The notes under the pieces: generated by a model
Databases searched by the model: none
Told to the model about the DNA's origin: nothing
Seen by the model: the letters and a program-made list of their open reading frames with translations, nothing else
Translations under genes and position numbers: made by a program
Assembly (NCBI GenBank): GCA_030740315.1
Contig: JASLXN010000094.1
Span: forward strand, 1-6,241
Direction: 5' to 3'
Origin: Dehalococcoidia bacterium
Lineage (GTDB): Bacteria; Chloroflexota; Dehalococcoidia; JACVQG01; JAHKAY01
DNA: 6,241 bases
Shown here: one piece after another, positions 1-6,166 of the stretch
Layout: each line of letters opens with the position of its first letter
Position numbering within the stretch: position 1 is the stretch's first letter

Positions 1-1115
1 TTTACTATCCACCCTTTAGCAATCTCGGTGCTGTTATCGTTGCTCCACGTATAGAGGCGTACCGGGCCCGAGGGGCCGGCCATGAGGATGGGTAAGGGGC
101 CGGAGTCTATGCGCTTCTGGTCGAAAATCCAGAAGGAGGGCACGCGGGGGTGGAGGCGGCGGTGGCTGTCGTAGACCGTAAGCTCATAGTAGAGAGTGTG
201 CATTTTGAAGTTCTCACTGGTGAAACGTTTGGCGTCCCGGTCCACCATGATATAGCCGCAGACATCCTCCGTCTCCTTACCGCTTATCTGGCGGAGTAGC
301 CAGTTCTTGCCGCCTAAGTCCATGGTGAAGGCTATGGGGAAGTCCGGGAACTTGCCCACCAGGCGGGCGGAGCAGGAGTTCATGTGCCAGAGGTTAGCAC
401 CCAGCTCCATCACCATGCGGTGGCCGTCGCCGCTGTTGGCGGGGGTGCCGTAGAAGTGCGTGGGGTAGACCTTCAGGTAGTTGAGCTTCATCTCCTCATC
501 GAACTCGAAGCCGCCCAGGGTCATGATGACTGCCCTTCGGGCGCGGATGTCCACCGTATGCCCTCCACCCTCGTCACCCTGCGCTACCCGGACCCCAAGC
601 ACCTCACCGTTATCGTTGGTGAGCAGCTTTTTGGCCGGGGTGTTGTACATCACCGGGATGTTCCGGTCGGCCACCTGCTGCTTTAAGAACTTCATCAGTC
701 CCCAGCCCCACCCCCGGTAGAAATACATGTCTATGCACTCGGAGCCGGGGCCGGGCTGCTCCCCTCCGGAGTGGAAGAAGCGCACCTTGCCCCCCAGTGA
801 CTCTATCCACTCCCGGTTGTGGGAGACGTACTCTGCCCACACCCGGATTACCTCGGGGTCGGTCCAGTAGAGGTCATCATCAACCTTGTAGAAGGACTCT
901 ATATAGCGCACCGCTTTCTCAGGATCGTTGACATTGATAAAGCCGCCGCCGGACATATCTGTGTTGTTATGGTGGCTGTACTGGGGCTGCTTCTCCACTA
1001 TTAGGACTTTGGCTCCTTGGTCGTGGGCCGTGATGGCCGCGGGGGCACCGGCGCCGCCGAAGCCCACCACCACTACATCCACCTCCTGCTGCCAGTTAGT
1101 ATCTTTGATGAGCAT
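1..1115 (-). CDS. FAD-binding oxidoreductase, fumarate reductase flavoprotein type (C-terminus beyond left edge)
   Basis: The frame is open for 371 codons from an ATG at 1115 to the window edge. SEEN: an N-terminal Rossmann motif GFGGAG (residues 18-23) is followed by an acidic residue, E41, ending the second beta strand (KVLIVEK), as needed to bind the FAD ribose. SGGGFINV lies at 55-62, TLGGFEFDEEM at 199-209, SGDGHRMVMELGA at 228-240 and VDRDAKRF at 291-298. KNOWN: this order of motifs is that of the FAD_binding_2 family (fumarate/urocanate reductases, 3-ketosteroid dehydrogenases), which reduce or desaturate a C-C bond next to a carbonyl. The family usually runs to 450-600 residues, so the capping and C-terminal FAD segments are partly missing here. 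The start is set by GGGAGGT (about 1122-1128) just upstream. No signal peptide or haem-binding motif is seen, so the protein is probably cytoplasmic. The substrate is unknown. It is transcribed divergently from the flavoprotein gene at 1281. Confidence 0.9.
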   Translation of the reverse strand, partial: MLIKDTNWQQEVDVVVVGFGGAGAPAAITAHDQGAKVLIVEKQPQYSHHNNTDMSGGGFINVNDPEKAVRYIESFYKVDDDLYWTDPEVIRVWAEYVSHNREWIESLGGKVRFFHSGGEQPGPGSECIDMYFYRGWGWGLMKFLKQQVADRNIPVMYNTPAKKLLTNDNGEVLGVRVAQGDEGGGHTVDIRARRAVIMTLGGFEFDEEMKLNYLKVYPTHFYGTPANSGDGHRMVMELGANLWHMNSCSARLVGKFPDFPIAFTMDLGGKNWLLRQISGKETEDVCGYIMVDRDAKRFTSENFKMHTLYYELTVYDSHRRLHPRVPSFWIFDQKRIDSGPLPILMAGPSGPVRLYTWSNDNSTEIAKGWIV

Positions 1116-1175
1116 GTGCCACCTCCCCCGTGGGGATAAGTTTAGCACAACAGTCCGAGTGGCAGAAGGTGTTCC

Positions 1176-1186
1176 GGGCATTGCCC
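1176..1186. repeat. short inverted repeat in the divergent intergenic region
   Basis: The arms GGGCA and TGCCC are separated by one base and end five bases before the -35 hexamer of the promoter proposed at 1192-1220. The position between two divergent genes would suit a small operator, but an 11-bp palindrome in GC-rich DNA can arise by chance. No regulator gene is visible in the window. Confidence 0.25.
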
Positions 1187-1191
1187 AATCC

Positions 1192-1220
1192 TTGAAAGAC
1201 GGACGCTGTCAGCTTAGAAT
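1192..1220 (+). promoter_or_regulatory. candidate sigma-70-type promoter for the gene at 1281
   Basis: TTGAAA (1192-1197) and TAGAAT (1215-1220) are each one mismatch from consensus (TTGACA, TATAAT) and are separated by the ideal 17 bases. Transcription would start near 1227, giving a leader of about 54 nt that carries AAGGAGG (1263-1269) before the ATG. No equally good promoter was found for the opposite-strand gene in the same 165-bp gap. Confidence 0.5.
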
Positions 1221-1280
1221 TGGGTCGCAGGTGATATCAATCCCCCCAGCTGCTGGACGGACAAGGAGGATGAAACGGAC

Positions 1281-2249
1281 ATGCGATGGAAAACGAAGGT
1301 GACAGAGCTACTGGACTGCGAGTACCCTATTGTTCAGGGCGCATTGAGCCGTATTGGGAACTGGAAGTTCGCCGCCGCAGTCAGCAACGCGGGCGCTCAC
1401 GGCTGTCTCACCGCCGCCGTGTCCCTCACCCCCGATAAGCTGCGGGATGACATCCGCCGGTGCCGGGATGCCACGGACAAACCTTTTAGCGTGAACATCA
1501 CGGTCGGCATGTGTCCCGATATAGATGAGATGCTGGAGGTGTGCTTGGCGGAGGATGTGGAGGTAATAGAGACTGCTGTGTTTAATGCGGATGTCATCGG
1601 CAAACGGGTCAAAGATGCCGGGCGGAAGTGGGTGCATAAGACTGCTACTATCAAGCATGCTCTTCACGCCGAACAGCAGGGGGCGGATGCCCTGATCCTG
1701 GTGGGGCTGGAGGGCATCGGCTTCAAGAATGCCGCTCAGCTACCCACCATGACCACTATCGCCTGGGCGACCAGGCAGATAAAGGTGCCTGTCATAGCGG
1801 CAGGGGGTGTCGGGGATGCCCGCACATTCCTAGGTGCCCTCGGATTGGGTGCCGATGGGGTGATGATGGGCACGGCCTTTATGGCCACCCAGGAGTGCCC
1901 CATATCCGAGCGTTTCAAGCAACGGATGGTGGAGGCGGATCCTGATAACCCCTATCTGCGGAATACGGTGCTGGCACCTCCAAATCCAAAGGACTTTGAA
2001 GCTGTCATGCAAAAGCGCAACGAGATGCCCCTGGAGAGGTGGCTGACCGCCCTGGAGAGAGTGATGCTGAAGCACGATGACTGGATGCTGGCCCCGGAGA
2101 TGTGGAACGAGGACTACGACCGCATAAGCAGCCTGATGTCCTTTGCTGTGACCTATATAGACCAGATACCCACAGTCAAGGAGTTCGTGGATGGCATCAT
2201 CTGTGGTGCCCAGGATATCCTGGCCGGGTGGGAGTTCCTGAAGAAATAA
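1281..2249 (+). CDS. nitronate monooxygenase-like FMN TIM-barrel protein lacking the usual catalytic histidine
   Basis: A 322-residue protein of normal length for the nitronate monooxygenase/2-nitropropane dioxygenase family (FMN-dependent TIM barrel, also containing FabK). SEEN: the family N-terminus (TKVTELLDCEYPIVQGALS, 5-23), AAAVSNAGAHG (31-41), the FMN-phosphate loop AAGGVGD (173-179), GADGVMMGTAF (190-200), and the C-terminal IDQIPTVKEFVDGI (293-306). ODD: where relatives carry EAGGH with the catalytic His, this protein reads GLEGIGF (142-148), so F148 occupies the His position. FMN binding is likely kept, but the standard nitronate oxidation or enoyl reduction chemistry is doubtful. 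The ATG is chosen because AAGGAGG lies 11 bases upstream, a slightly long spacing; no nearby alternative is in frame. It is probably co-transcribed with the GalT-like gene 96 bp downstream and is divergent from the FAD oxidoreductase. The family call is safe; substrate and activity are unknown. Confidence 0.88.
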   Translation: MRWKTKVTELLDCEYPIVQGALSRIGNWKFAAAVSNAGAHGCLTAAVSLTPDKLRDDIRRCRDATDKPFSVNITVGMCPDIDEMLEVCLAEDVEVIETAVFNADVIGKRVKDAGRKWVHKTATIKHALHAEQQGADALILVGLEGIGFKNAAQLPTMTTIAWATRQIKVPVIAAGGVGDARTFLGALGLGADGVMMGTAFMATQECPISERFKQRMVEADPDNPYLRNTVLAPPNPKDFEAVMQKRNEMPLERWLTALERVMLKHDDWMLAPEMWNEDYDRISSLMSFAVTYIDQIPTVKEFVDGIICGAQDILAGWEFLKK

Positions 2250-2263
2250 AACCTTGGGGCTGC

Positions 2264-2277
2264 TCGCGTAACCGCGA
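2264..2277 (+). repeat. small hairpin between the two plus-strand genes
   Basis: The arms TCGCG and CGCGA flank the loop TAAC, 14 nt after the upstream stop codon. No T-run follows, so it is not a classical terminator. It could stabilise the 3' end of the upstream message or do nothing. The rest of the 96-bp gap holds the ribosome site of the next gene. Confidence 0.3.
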
Positions 2278-2332
2278 CCTCTCTAATGGGTGAGGGCCGC
2301 GAGGGTGTTTGCCGGATATTTAGCTTAGTCTT

Positions 2333-2338
2333 AGGAGG
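2333..2338 (+). promoter_or_regulatory. ribosome binding site that fixes the GTG start at 2346
   Basis: A perfect AGGAGG sits seven bases before GTG 2346. The ATG at 2286, 20 codons upstream in the same frame, has no purine-rich site at the right distance, and the extra 20 residues resemble nothing in the family. The GTG is therefore preferred. Confidence 0.8.
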
Positions 2339-2345
2339 AACAACT

Positions 2346-3386
2346 GTGCCCATAGAGTTCAAGAAGGCCAATTACGAGTTTACCTACCTAGACCCGAGGC
2401 AGGACTTCACAGAGAGCCCCATTTCACTAGAGGCCCGCTTCGACCCACTGACTGGCGAAGTCACCAATATATACGGGTCTCAGTTCCGCTCCTACCTGCC
2501 CGGGCTGTCCAAGACAGACCTTTCATTGGTGGTGGAGAAGAGTCTAAAGCTAGGCTGCCCGTTCTGCCCCGAGAGCATAGACCAGATGACACCCCGGTTC
2601 CCGGAGCGCTTCATCAAAGAGGGACGGATTGAGCGTGGGGAGGCCCGTGTGTTTCCCAACATGATGCCCTATGCCCCCCACTGTGCTATTGGCTTGTTTT
2701 CCCGCCAGCATTTCTACGAGCTACCCGATTTGCCTCCGCGGCTGCTGGCCGATGGCCTGGCCGCCTCTCTCAGCTATCTCACCCGGGTGGGAGAATATGA
2801 CCCCGCTGTACGCTTCGCCAATATAAGCTGGAACCACCTGCCGCCCTCTGGGGGCAGCATCATCCACCCTCACCTGCAGGTTTTGGCCAGCTATGGCCCC
2901 TCCAATAGGCACCGGGAGCTCCTGCGGGCTTCCAGGGAGTACTTTAAGGAGAACGGCACCAGCTATTGGGGCGACCTAGTGGCGATGGAGAAGGAGCAGG
3001 GTGAGCGTTACCTGGGCAATACAGGGAGAATAAGCTGGTTGACGCCCTTTGCCTCCAGGGGCAGGATGCTGGATGTTATGGCGGTGTTTGAGGGTGTCGA
3101 GACCGCCCATCAACTCACCCAGGAGGTCCTAGAGGACTTCGGTACCGGAATGCACAGCCTCTTCCGCTATTTGGATGACAGGAATATGTACAGCTTCAAC
3201 ATGAGCATATACATCGGATACCAGCCGGATGGCGGCTTCTGGTGTCATGCCCGGGTCGTACCCCGCACCCTGTTTCCCCCCATGGATATCAGCGATGTTT
3301 CCTTTCTGGAGCTACTCCATGACCAGCCGGGCGCCCTCCGCAGCCCCGAGGAGACCTGTGCGGAGATGAGGCCGTTCTTTAGTTAA
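2346..3386 (+). CDS. galactose-1-phosphate uridylyltransferase-like protein (HIT superfamily)
   Basis: A 346-residue protein, close to the GalT family length. GalT moves UMP between UDP-glucose and galactose-1-phosphate through a uridylylated histidine. SEEN (numbered from GTG 2346): FDPLTGEVTNIYGSQFRSYLP (32-52) matches the family's N-terminal NPLTGEW...RAKRP strand; CPFC (71-74); FSRQHFYELPDLP (118-130); FANISWNHLPPSGGSIIHPHLQ with HPHLQ at 174-178. Aligned by eye to E. coli GalT, C71, C74, H122 and H174 are the four zinc ligands and H176 is the nucleophile, so the active centre looks intact. ODD: the C-terminal histidine motif is reduced to FWCHARVVPR (298-307), and only H301 of the usual pair remains. 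No Leloir-pathway gene is nearby; it follows a flavoprotein gene by 96 bp. The sugar or nucleotide substrate may differ from galactose (another nucleotidyl transfer or phosphorylase is possible). Probably cytoplasmic. Confidence 0.82.
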   Translation: MPIEFKKANYEFTYLDPRQDFTESPISLEARFDPLTGEVTNIYGSQFRSYLPGLSKTDLSLVVEKSLKLGCPFCPESIDQMTPRFPERFIKEGRIERGEARVFPNMMPYAPHCAIGLFSRQHFYELPDLPPRLLADGLAASLSYLTRVGEYDPAVRFANISWNHLPPSGGSIIHPHLQVLASYGPSNRHRELLRASREYFKENGTSYWGDLVAMEKEQGERYLGNTGRISWLTPFASRGRMLDVMAVFEGVETAHQLTQEVLEDFGTGMHSLFRYLDDRNMYSFNMSIYIGYQPDGGFWCHARVVPRTLFPPMDISDVSFLELLHDQPGALRSPEETCAEMRPFFS

Positions 3387-3676
3387 TGCCTAGTTTTGCC
3401 AGTTTGTATAGTAGGTCAAATTCTTCGTCCTTCTGCTGAAGGACTCAGAACGACATTCACATATCTTGTTACTCTGTCCGAACTAAATATAGGACTCCAT
3501 TGTTTCACTCGGAGAGTTCGCTACGGTGGGCGAAGGGTCTCGTTAACAGATAAAAGTATGCTGATTAATCTACTGTACGCAAGTCTAATGCGACGATTCC
3601 CTCTCCCGCTGGAATACCTGGGGGCGAAGCCCACCAAAAACAAATAAAAGGGCTGGCGTGCGGGGGGAAATACTCG
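3387..3676. other. non-coding gap between convergent genes
   Basis: These 290 bases are visibly more AT-rich than the flanking genes. A plus-strand frame with a TTG start at 3396 stays open for 83 codons, but it has no ribosome site and its product resembles no family I know, so I do not call it. The stretch contains the hairpin repeat at 3421-3450 and smaller stems at 3517-3534 (TTCGC/GCGAA) and 3622-3632 (GGGC/GCCC). None is followed by a T-run on either strand, so no clear terminator is seen for either convergent gene. Confidence 0.6.
3421..3450. repeat. 30-nt imperfect inverted repeat, possible dispersed intergenic element
   Basis: A seven-pair stem, GTCCTTC (3427-3433) with GAAGGAC (3438-3444) around a TGCT loop, is extended after a 2x2 internal loop by TTCT (3421-3424) with AGAA (3447-3450). 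The wording (TTCTTCG...CTCAGAA followed by CGACA) resembles short hairpin repeats scattered between genes in many bacterial genomes, by memory only. Only one copy is seen here, so its repeated nature is inferred. Confidence 0.45.
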
Positions 3677-4666
3677 CTAAACGGCCCCGGCCACCCGGGG
3701 GCAAAGGGGGTCCGGGGCGTTCAGGTCATCGGACAGCAACTGCGCCCGCGCAAAGCAGCCGCCCCGGCAGCTTTTTGACAGGGAGCAGGAGGTGCAAACT
3801 GGGGTAATACTGGGGCCTGTTAGGCTTCGTACCAGGGTCGAGCGCCGCTGCTCTCGCCAGGCTCCACGCACCCCTTTATCCCTAATGTGGGACACCTTGG
3901 TATCCAGGACATCGCACAGCAGTACGCGGCCGGACGGGTCTATGTCCATGCTATCGGCGCCCCGGCAGGGGTAGGTGGACACCTCTGGGGCCGAAGTTAC
4001 CAGCGGGGCGAAGGGGGTGCACCATAGCTGCACCTGCAGGCCCAAATCCAGAGAGCACCGTTCGGCGGCTTCAAGCACCAGGATCATCTGAGCCGCTGAC
4101 AGCAACCCATCCTGCTCTGCCCGGCCCGAGGGCATCACCGGTATAAGGCAGGCCGCTTCCGACCCCAGTGTTTGTGATAGGGTCAGGCACTCACCGACCT
4201 CCCGGTAGTTGCCTGAGTCCAGTGCGGTTACGGTGCGGAAGTTTACCTCCTCCTGCTTCAGGTGGCCCAGTGCTGACAGTGCCTGCTGGTGGCTGCCCGG
4301 GCCCCGGCGGCGGTCGTGGGTTCCGGGTCGGGCACCATCCAGGCTCACCACCACCACCACTTCGCTGGCGGCCAGCTCCCCGGCCACTGCGGCGGTGATG
4401 CGGCTGCCGTTGGTCACCATGCTCACGCTCATGTTTAGTGACCGGGCCTGCTGTACCAGGCGAAGCAGGTCGGGTCGGAGTAGGGGTTCCCCACCGACCA
4501 GGCCCAAGTGCTGCACCCCCGCCCGGGCCGCATCCTCTACCAAGGAGGCAGCTTCAATAGGGGATAGCTCATCCTGTCCCTGGAAGCGTTCCGCATAGCA
4601 GTGGGAGCAAGACAGGTTGCACCGACCTGTGACCAGCCAGATGAGGCTGCTAAGCGATGAGGCCAA
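3677..4666 (-). CDS. radical SAM protein with SPASM domain (PqqE/NirJ/AhbD/MftC-like), substrate unknown
   Basis: A 329-residue protein. SEEN: the radical SAM signature CNLSCSHC (C16, C20, C23) binds the 4Fe-4S cluster that cleaves S-adenosylmethionine; GGEP (58-61) is the SAM-contacting motif; VTNG (84-87) and SLDG (108-111) are typical barrel strands. The C-terminus has the complete SPASM pattern: C234, 11 residues, G246, four residues, C251, then C291-x2-C294-x5-C300-x3-C304-x17-C322. This predicts two auxiliary 4Fe-4S clusters. KNOWN: such enzymes modify ribosomal peptides (PqqE, MftC, sactipeptide synthases), mature enzymes, or trim haem precursors (NirJ, AhbD). START: TTG at 4666 has GGAG (4673-4676) six bases upstream, and an in-frame stop 18 bases upstream excludes a longer product. 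It lies 60 bp downstream of the FabK/NMO-like gene on the same strand, probably one operon. No obvious precursor peptide; see the small frame at 4650-4715. Family certain, function open. Confidence 0.92.
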   Translation of the reverse strand: MASSLSSLIWLVTGRCNLSCSHCYAERFQGQDELSPIEAASLVEDAARAGVQHLGLVGGEPLLRPDLLRLVQQARSLNMSVSMVTNGSRITAAVAGELAASEVVVVVSLDGARPGTHDRRRGPGSHQQALSALGHLKQEEVNFRTVTALDSGNYREVGECLTLSQTLGSEAACLIPVMPSGRAEQDGLLSAAQMILVLEAAERCSLDLGLQVQLWCTPFAPLVTSAPEVSTYPCRGADSMDIDPSGRVLLCDVLDTKVSHIRDKGVRGAWREQRRSTLVRSLTGPSITPVCTSCSLSKSCRGGCFARAQLLSDDLNAPDPLCPRVAGAV

Positions 4667-4715
4667 AGCCGGCTCCGGTCGCTATTGCCGGGCCGCCGGC
4701 ATGGGGGAGCGGCAT
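4650..4715 (-). CDS. possible 21-residue leader or small peptide overlapping the radical SAM start
   Basis: An ATG at 4715 opens 21 codons that end at TAG 4652-4650, 17 bases inside the radical SAM gene in another frame. The peptide is rich in Gly, Ala and Pro (begins MPLPHAGGPA, ends GFGLIA), with no Cys, Ser or Tyr and a single Thr. There is no good ribosome site (only a weak GGATAG, partly the stop codon of the upstream gene). It could couple translation to the TTG-started radical SAM gene, could be a precursor peptide, or could be chance. Chance is the most likely in this GC-rich gap, which also holds a GCCGG/CCGGC hairpin at 4687-4700. Confidence 0.15.
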   Translation of the reverse strand: MPLPHAGGPAIATGAGFGLIA

Positions 4716-4725
4716 GTTAGTAAGG

Positions 4726-5682
4726 CTATCCTGCAAAGCGGGCATCCACACTGGCCACCGCTTGCTCGGCCTCGTTCATGATGCGCTCGATAAGCTCCTT
4801 GCAGGTGGGGATATCGTGAATCCTGCCTATCACCTGTCCGCAGGGTAGGAAGCCCATGTCCAGGTTACCCTGGTGGAACGCCTCTTTCATCCTTTCGGAG
4901 CCCCAGGTGGCGTGGTCCGCGGAGGACTGTGGGACCTCGAAAGCCTGCTCTTCCCTCTCCTCAAGCAGCTCCACCAGCTTGCTCCGGAGGCCGCGGCAGC
5001 GGGTGCCGGTTATAAGCGGCGTGACTTCTGCCGTCTCCTCCGAGGCATGAATGAAGTACTCCTTGACGGCGGGGAGCACCGGAGACTCCTGGGTAGGGAT
5101 GAAACGGGTGCCCATGGCCATGGCCTCGGCGCCGAGGGCCAGGGCGGCCGTCAGGCCGGCGCCGTCGCATAGTCCGCCCGCGGCGGCGATAGGTATCTTG
5201 ACTCCCCGGGCCACCATGGGTATAAGCACTATAGTAGCGATGAAGCTGCAGTGGCCTCCCGCCTCCATCCCCTGGGCGATAACCGCATCGGCACCGTCCT
5301 GCTCGGCTTTCACAGCATGGGACAGCGCACCTATGGTGGGCATGCACACTACCAATTCGGGTTTACACTTCTGCAGGATGGGACGGGGGTTGCCCCGGCC
5401 GTAGGAGACCACTGGGACTTTCTCCTCCAGTATCACCTCAGTAAGCTCGTTGATGACGGGGCTCAGGGCGGTGACATTTACTCCAAAAGGCTTACTGGTG
5501 TGCTCCTTTACATGGCGGATGGCTAGCCTCAGTTCCTCTACCTCCATCCGGCCCCCTCCCATGATCCCCAGGCCCCCGGCCTCGGATACGGCTGCCACTA
5601 GGGGTGGGTAGGACACCCAGGCCATGGGGGACTGAATGATGGGGTACTGTATCTTCAGCAGCTCGGTGAGCCGAGTCTTCAT
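4726..5682 (-). CDS. FabK/nitronate monooxygenase-like FMN oxidoreductase
   Basis: A 318-residue protein, full family length. SEEN: TRLTELLKIQYPIIQSPMAWV (3-23), AAVSEAGGLGIMGGG (30-44), KPFGVNVTALSP (64-75), GMEAGGH (138-144) with the catalytic His at 144, the FMN-phosphate loop AAGGLCD (167-173), GTRFIPTQES (191-200), and the C-terminal GQVIGRIHDIPT (282-293). KNOWN: FabK (enoyl-ACP reductase II) and nitronate monooxygenases share this FMN TIM barrel and histidine. The stretch ALSPVINELTEVILEEKVPVVSYG resembles FabK, but EAGGHCS replaces FabK's usual EAGGHIG, and no fatty-acid synthesis gene is in view. I cannot separate the two activities. The ATG start is supported by GGGAGG (5691-5696), eight bases upstream. 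It heads a likely two-gene operon with the radical SAM gene. It is paralogous to, but clearly diverged from, the protein at 1281-2249, and unlike that one it keeps the histidine. Confidence 0.9.
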   Translation of the reverse strand: MKTRLTELLKIQYPIIQSPMAWVSYPPLVAAVSEAGGLGIMGGGRMEVEELRLAIRHVKEHTSKPFGVNVTALSPVINELTEVILEEKVPVVSYGRGNPRPILQKCKPELVVCMPTIGALSHAVKAEQDGADAVIAQGMEAGGHCSFIATIVLIPMVARGVKIPIAAAGGLCDGAGLTAALALGAEAMAMGTRFIPTQESPVLPAVKEYFIHASEETAEVTPLITGTRCRGLRSKLVELLEEREEQAFEVPQSSADHATWGSERMKEAFHQGNLDMGFLPCGQVIGRIHDIPTCKELIERIMNEAEQAVASVDARFAG

Positions 5683-5786
5683 CTGCCTTGCCTCCCTAAC
5701 CTAAAGCGCTGGAATAGCCTGTGCCGGAGGGGCGGTTATAAACGCAGACACGTTAAAGCGGCCGTTTGCTCTCATTTGGTCTGTTC

Positions 5787-5816
5787 AATGTAGCATGGCC
5801 CTGTGTGATGGGTCAA
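5787..5816 (-). promoter_or_regulatory. candidate promoter for the FabK/NMO-like and radical SAM operon
   Basis: Read on the minus strand, TTGACC (5816-5811, five of six consensus bases) and TACATT (5792-5787, four of six) are separated by 18 bases. The start of transcription would leave a leader of roughly 95-100 nt before the ATG at 5682. The -35 element lies inside an arm of the inverted repeat 5797-5925, which could make it regulated. Confidence 0.35.
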
Positions 5817-5925
5817 CCGGGCTTTAGGAATTTGTCAGGTGGGTCTGTGATGCTATTGGGGTGCTGTGGAGGTCGTTTAGCAAGGATTACGCAAGGCAAA
5901 TGACCCATCGCCCTGTGTCAGGGCC
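5797..5925. repeat. interrupted long-range inverted repeat over the promoter region
   Basis: GGCCCTG (5797-5803) and GATGGGTCA (5807-5815) are exact reverse complements of CAGGGCC (5919-5925) and TGACCCATC (5901-5909), with the same nested order. The gaps are 3 and 9 bases, and 85 bases separate the arms. The same region also repeats GCCCTGTGT directly (5798-5806 reads GCCCTGTGT; 5910-5918 the same). Sixteen paired bases in matching order are unlikely to be chance and suggest twin operator sites or a remnant of a duplication or mobile element. Confidence 0.45.
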
Positions 5926-6166
5926 AAGTTCAGGCTTATCCGAACAGCGCCACCCTTCCCTCAACCCGGGTCATGCTGGCGCTTTTGCGAATGTGGCCTA
6001 TGTGGCCTTTGGATTAGTATATGAGCAGTTGCTGCAAGTCCGGTACCAGTTGCTTCTTCCCGAAGAAAAGTTCGGTAAGTGTCCAAAATGGCTGCAGTGC
6101 AGGACTTGAATTACGCCCCTGTCACAAAAACCATATCGCTGAGTCAACAGGTAGTGAAGAAGAGGA

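Larger units (their letters stand above)
5683..6166. other. long intergenic region between the minus-strand operon and the right-edge frame
   Basis: No gene is supported in these 484 bases. The stretch holds the candidate promoter (5787-5816), the inverted repeat 5797-5925, a perfect stem GCCCTG/CAGGGC with a TGT loop (5910-5924), an ACCCGGGT palindrome (5964-5971), a tandem TGTGGCCT duplication (5992-6008) and a TTCTTC/GAAGAA palindrome (6054-6067). A GTG-initiated 82-codon frame (5861-6109) and an ATG-initiated 28-codon frame (6088-6174) exist on the plus strand, but neither has a ribosome site or a recognisable product. Confidence 0.5.

Noticed and set aside
384..1302. Plus-strand frames opposite the FAD oxidoreductase
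   Set aside because: The minus-strand frame is open throughout with FAD-binding motifs in the right order; the opposite frames lack any domain.
3396..3647. 83-codon plus-strand frame starting with TTG
   Set aside because: No ribosome site, no recognisable domain, AT-richer composition unlike the real genes, and a hairpin repeat lies inside it.
3685..3700. GC-rich hairpin CCCCGG/CCGGGG at the end of the radical SAM gene as a terminator
   Set aside because: It lies inside the coding sequence and no T-run follows on the minus strand.
4168..4598. Plus-strand frames opposite the radical SAM gene
   Set aside because: They are antisense shadows of a clearly coding frame; the Pro/Arg/Ser-rich products reflect GC-rich antisense reading.
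5861..6109. 82-codon plus-strand frame starting with GTG
   Set aside because: No ribosome site, no family resemblance, and it runs through several small palindromes and a tandem duplication; it looks like chance.
6080..6115. tRNA-like wording (GGACTTGAATTACG) suggesting a minus-strand tRNA T-arm
   Set aside because: The flanking bases do not pair into a T-stem or acceptor stem, and no anticodon arm is found.
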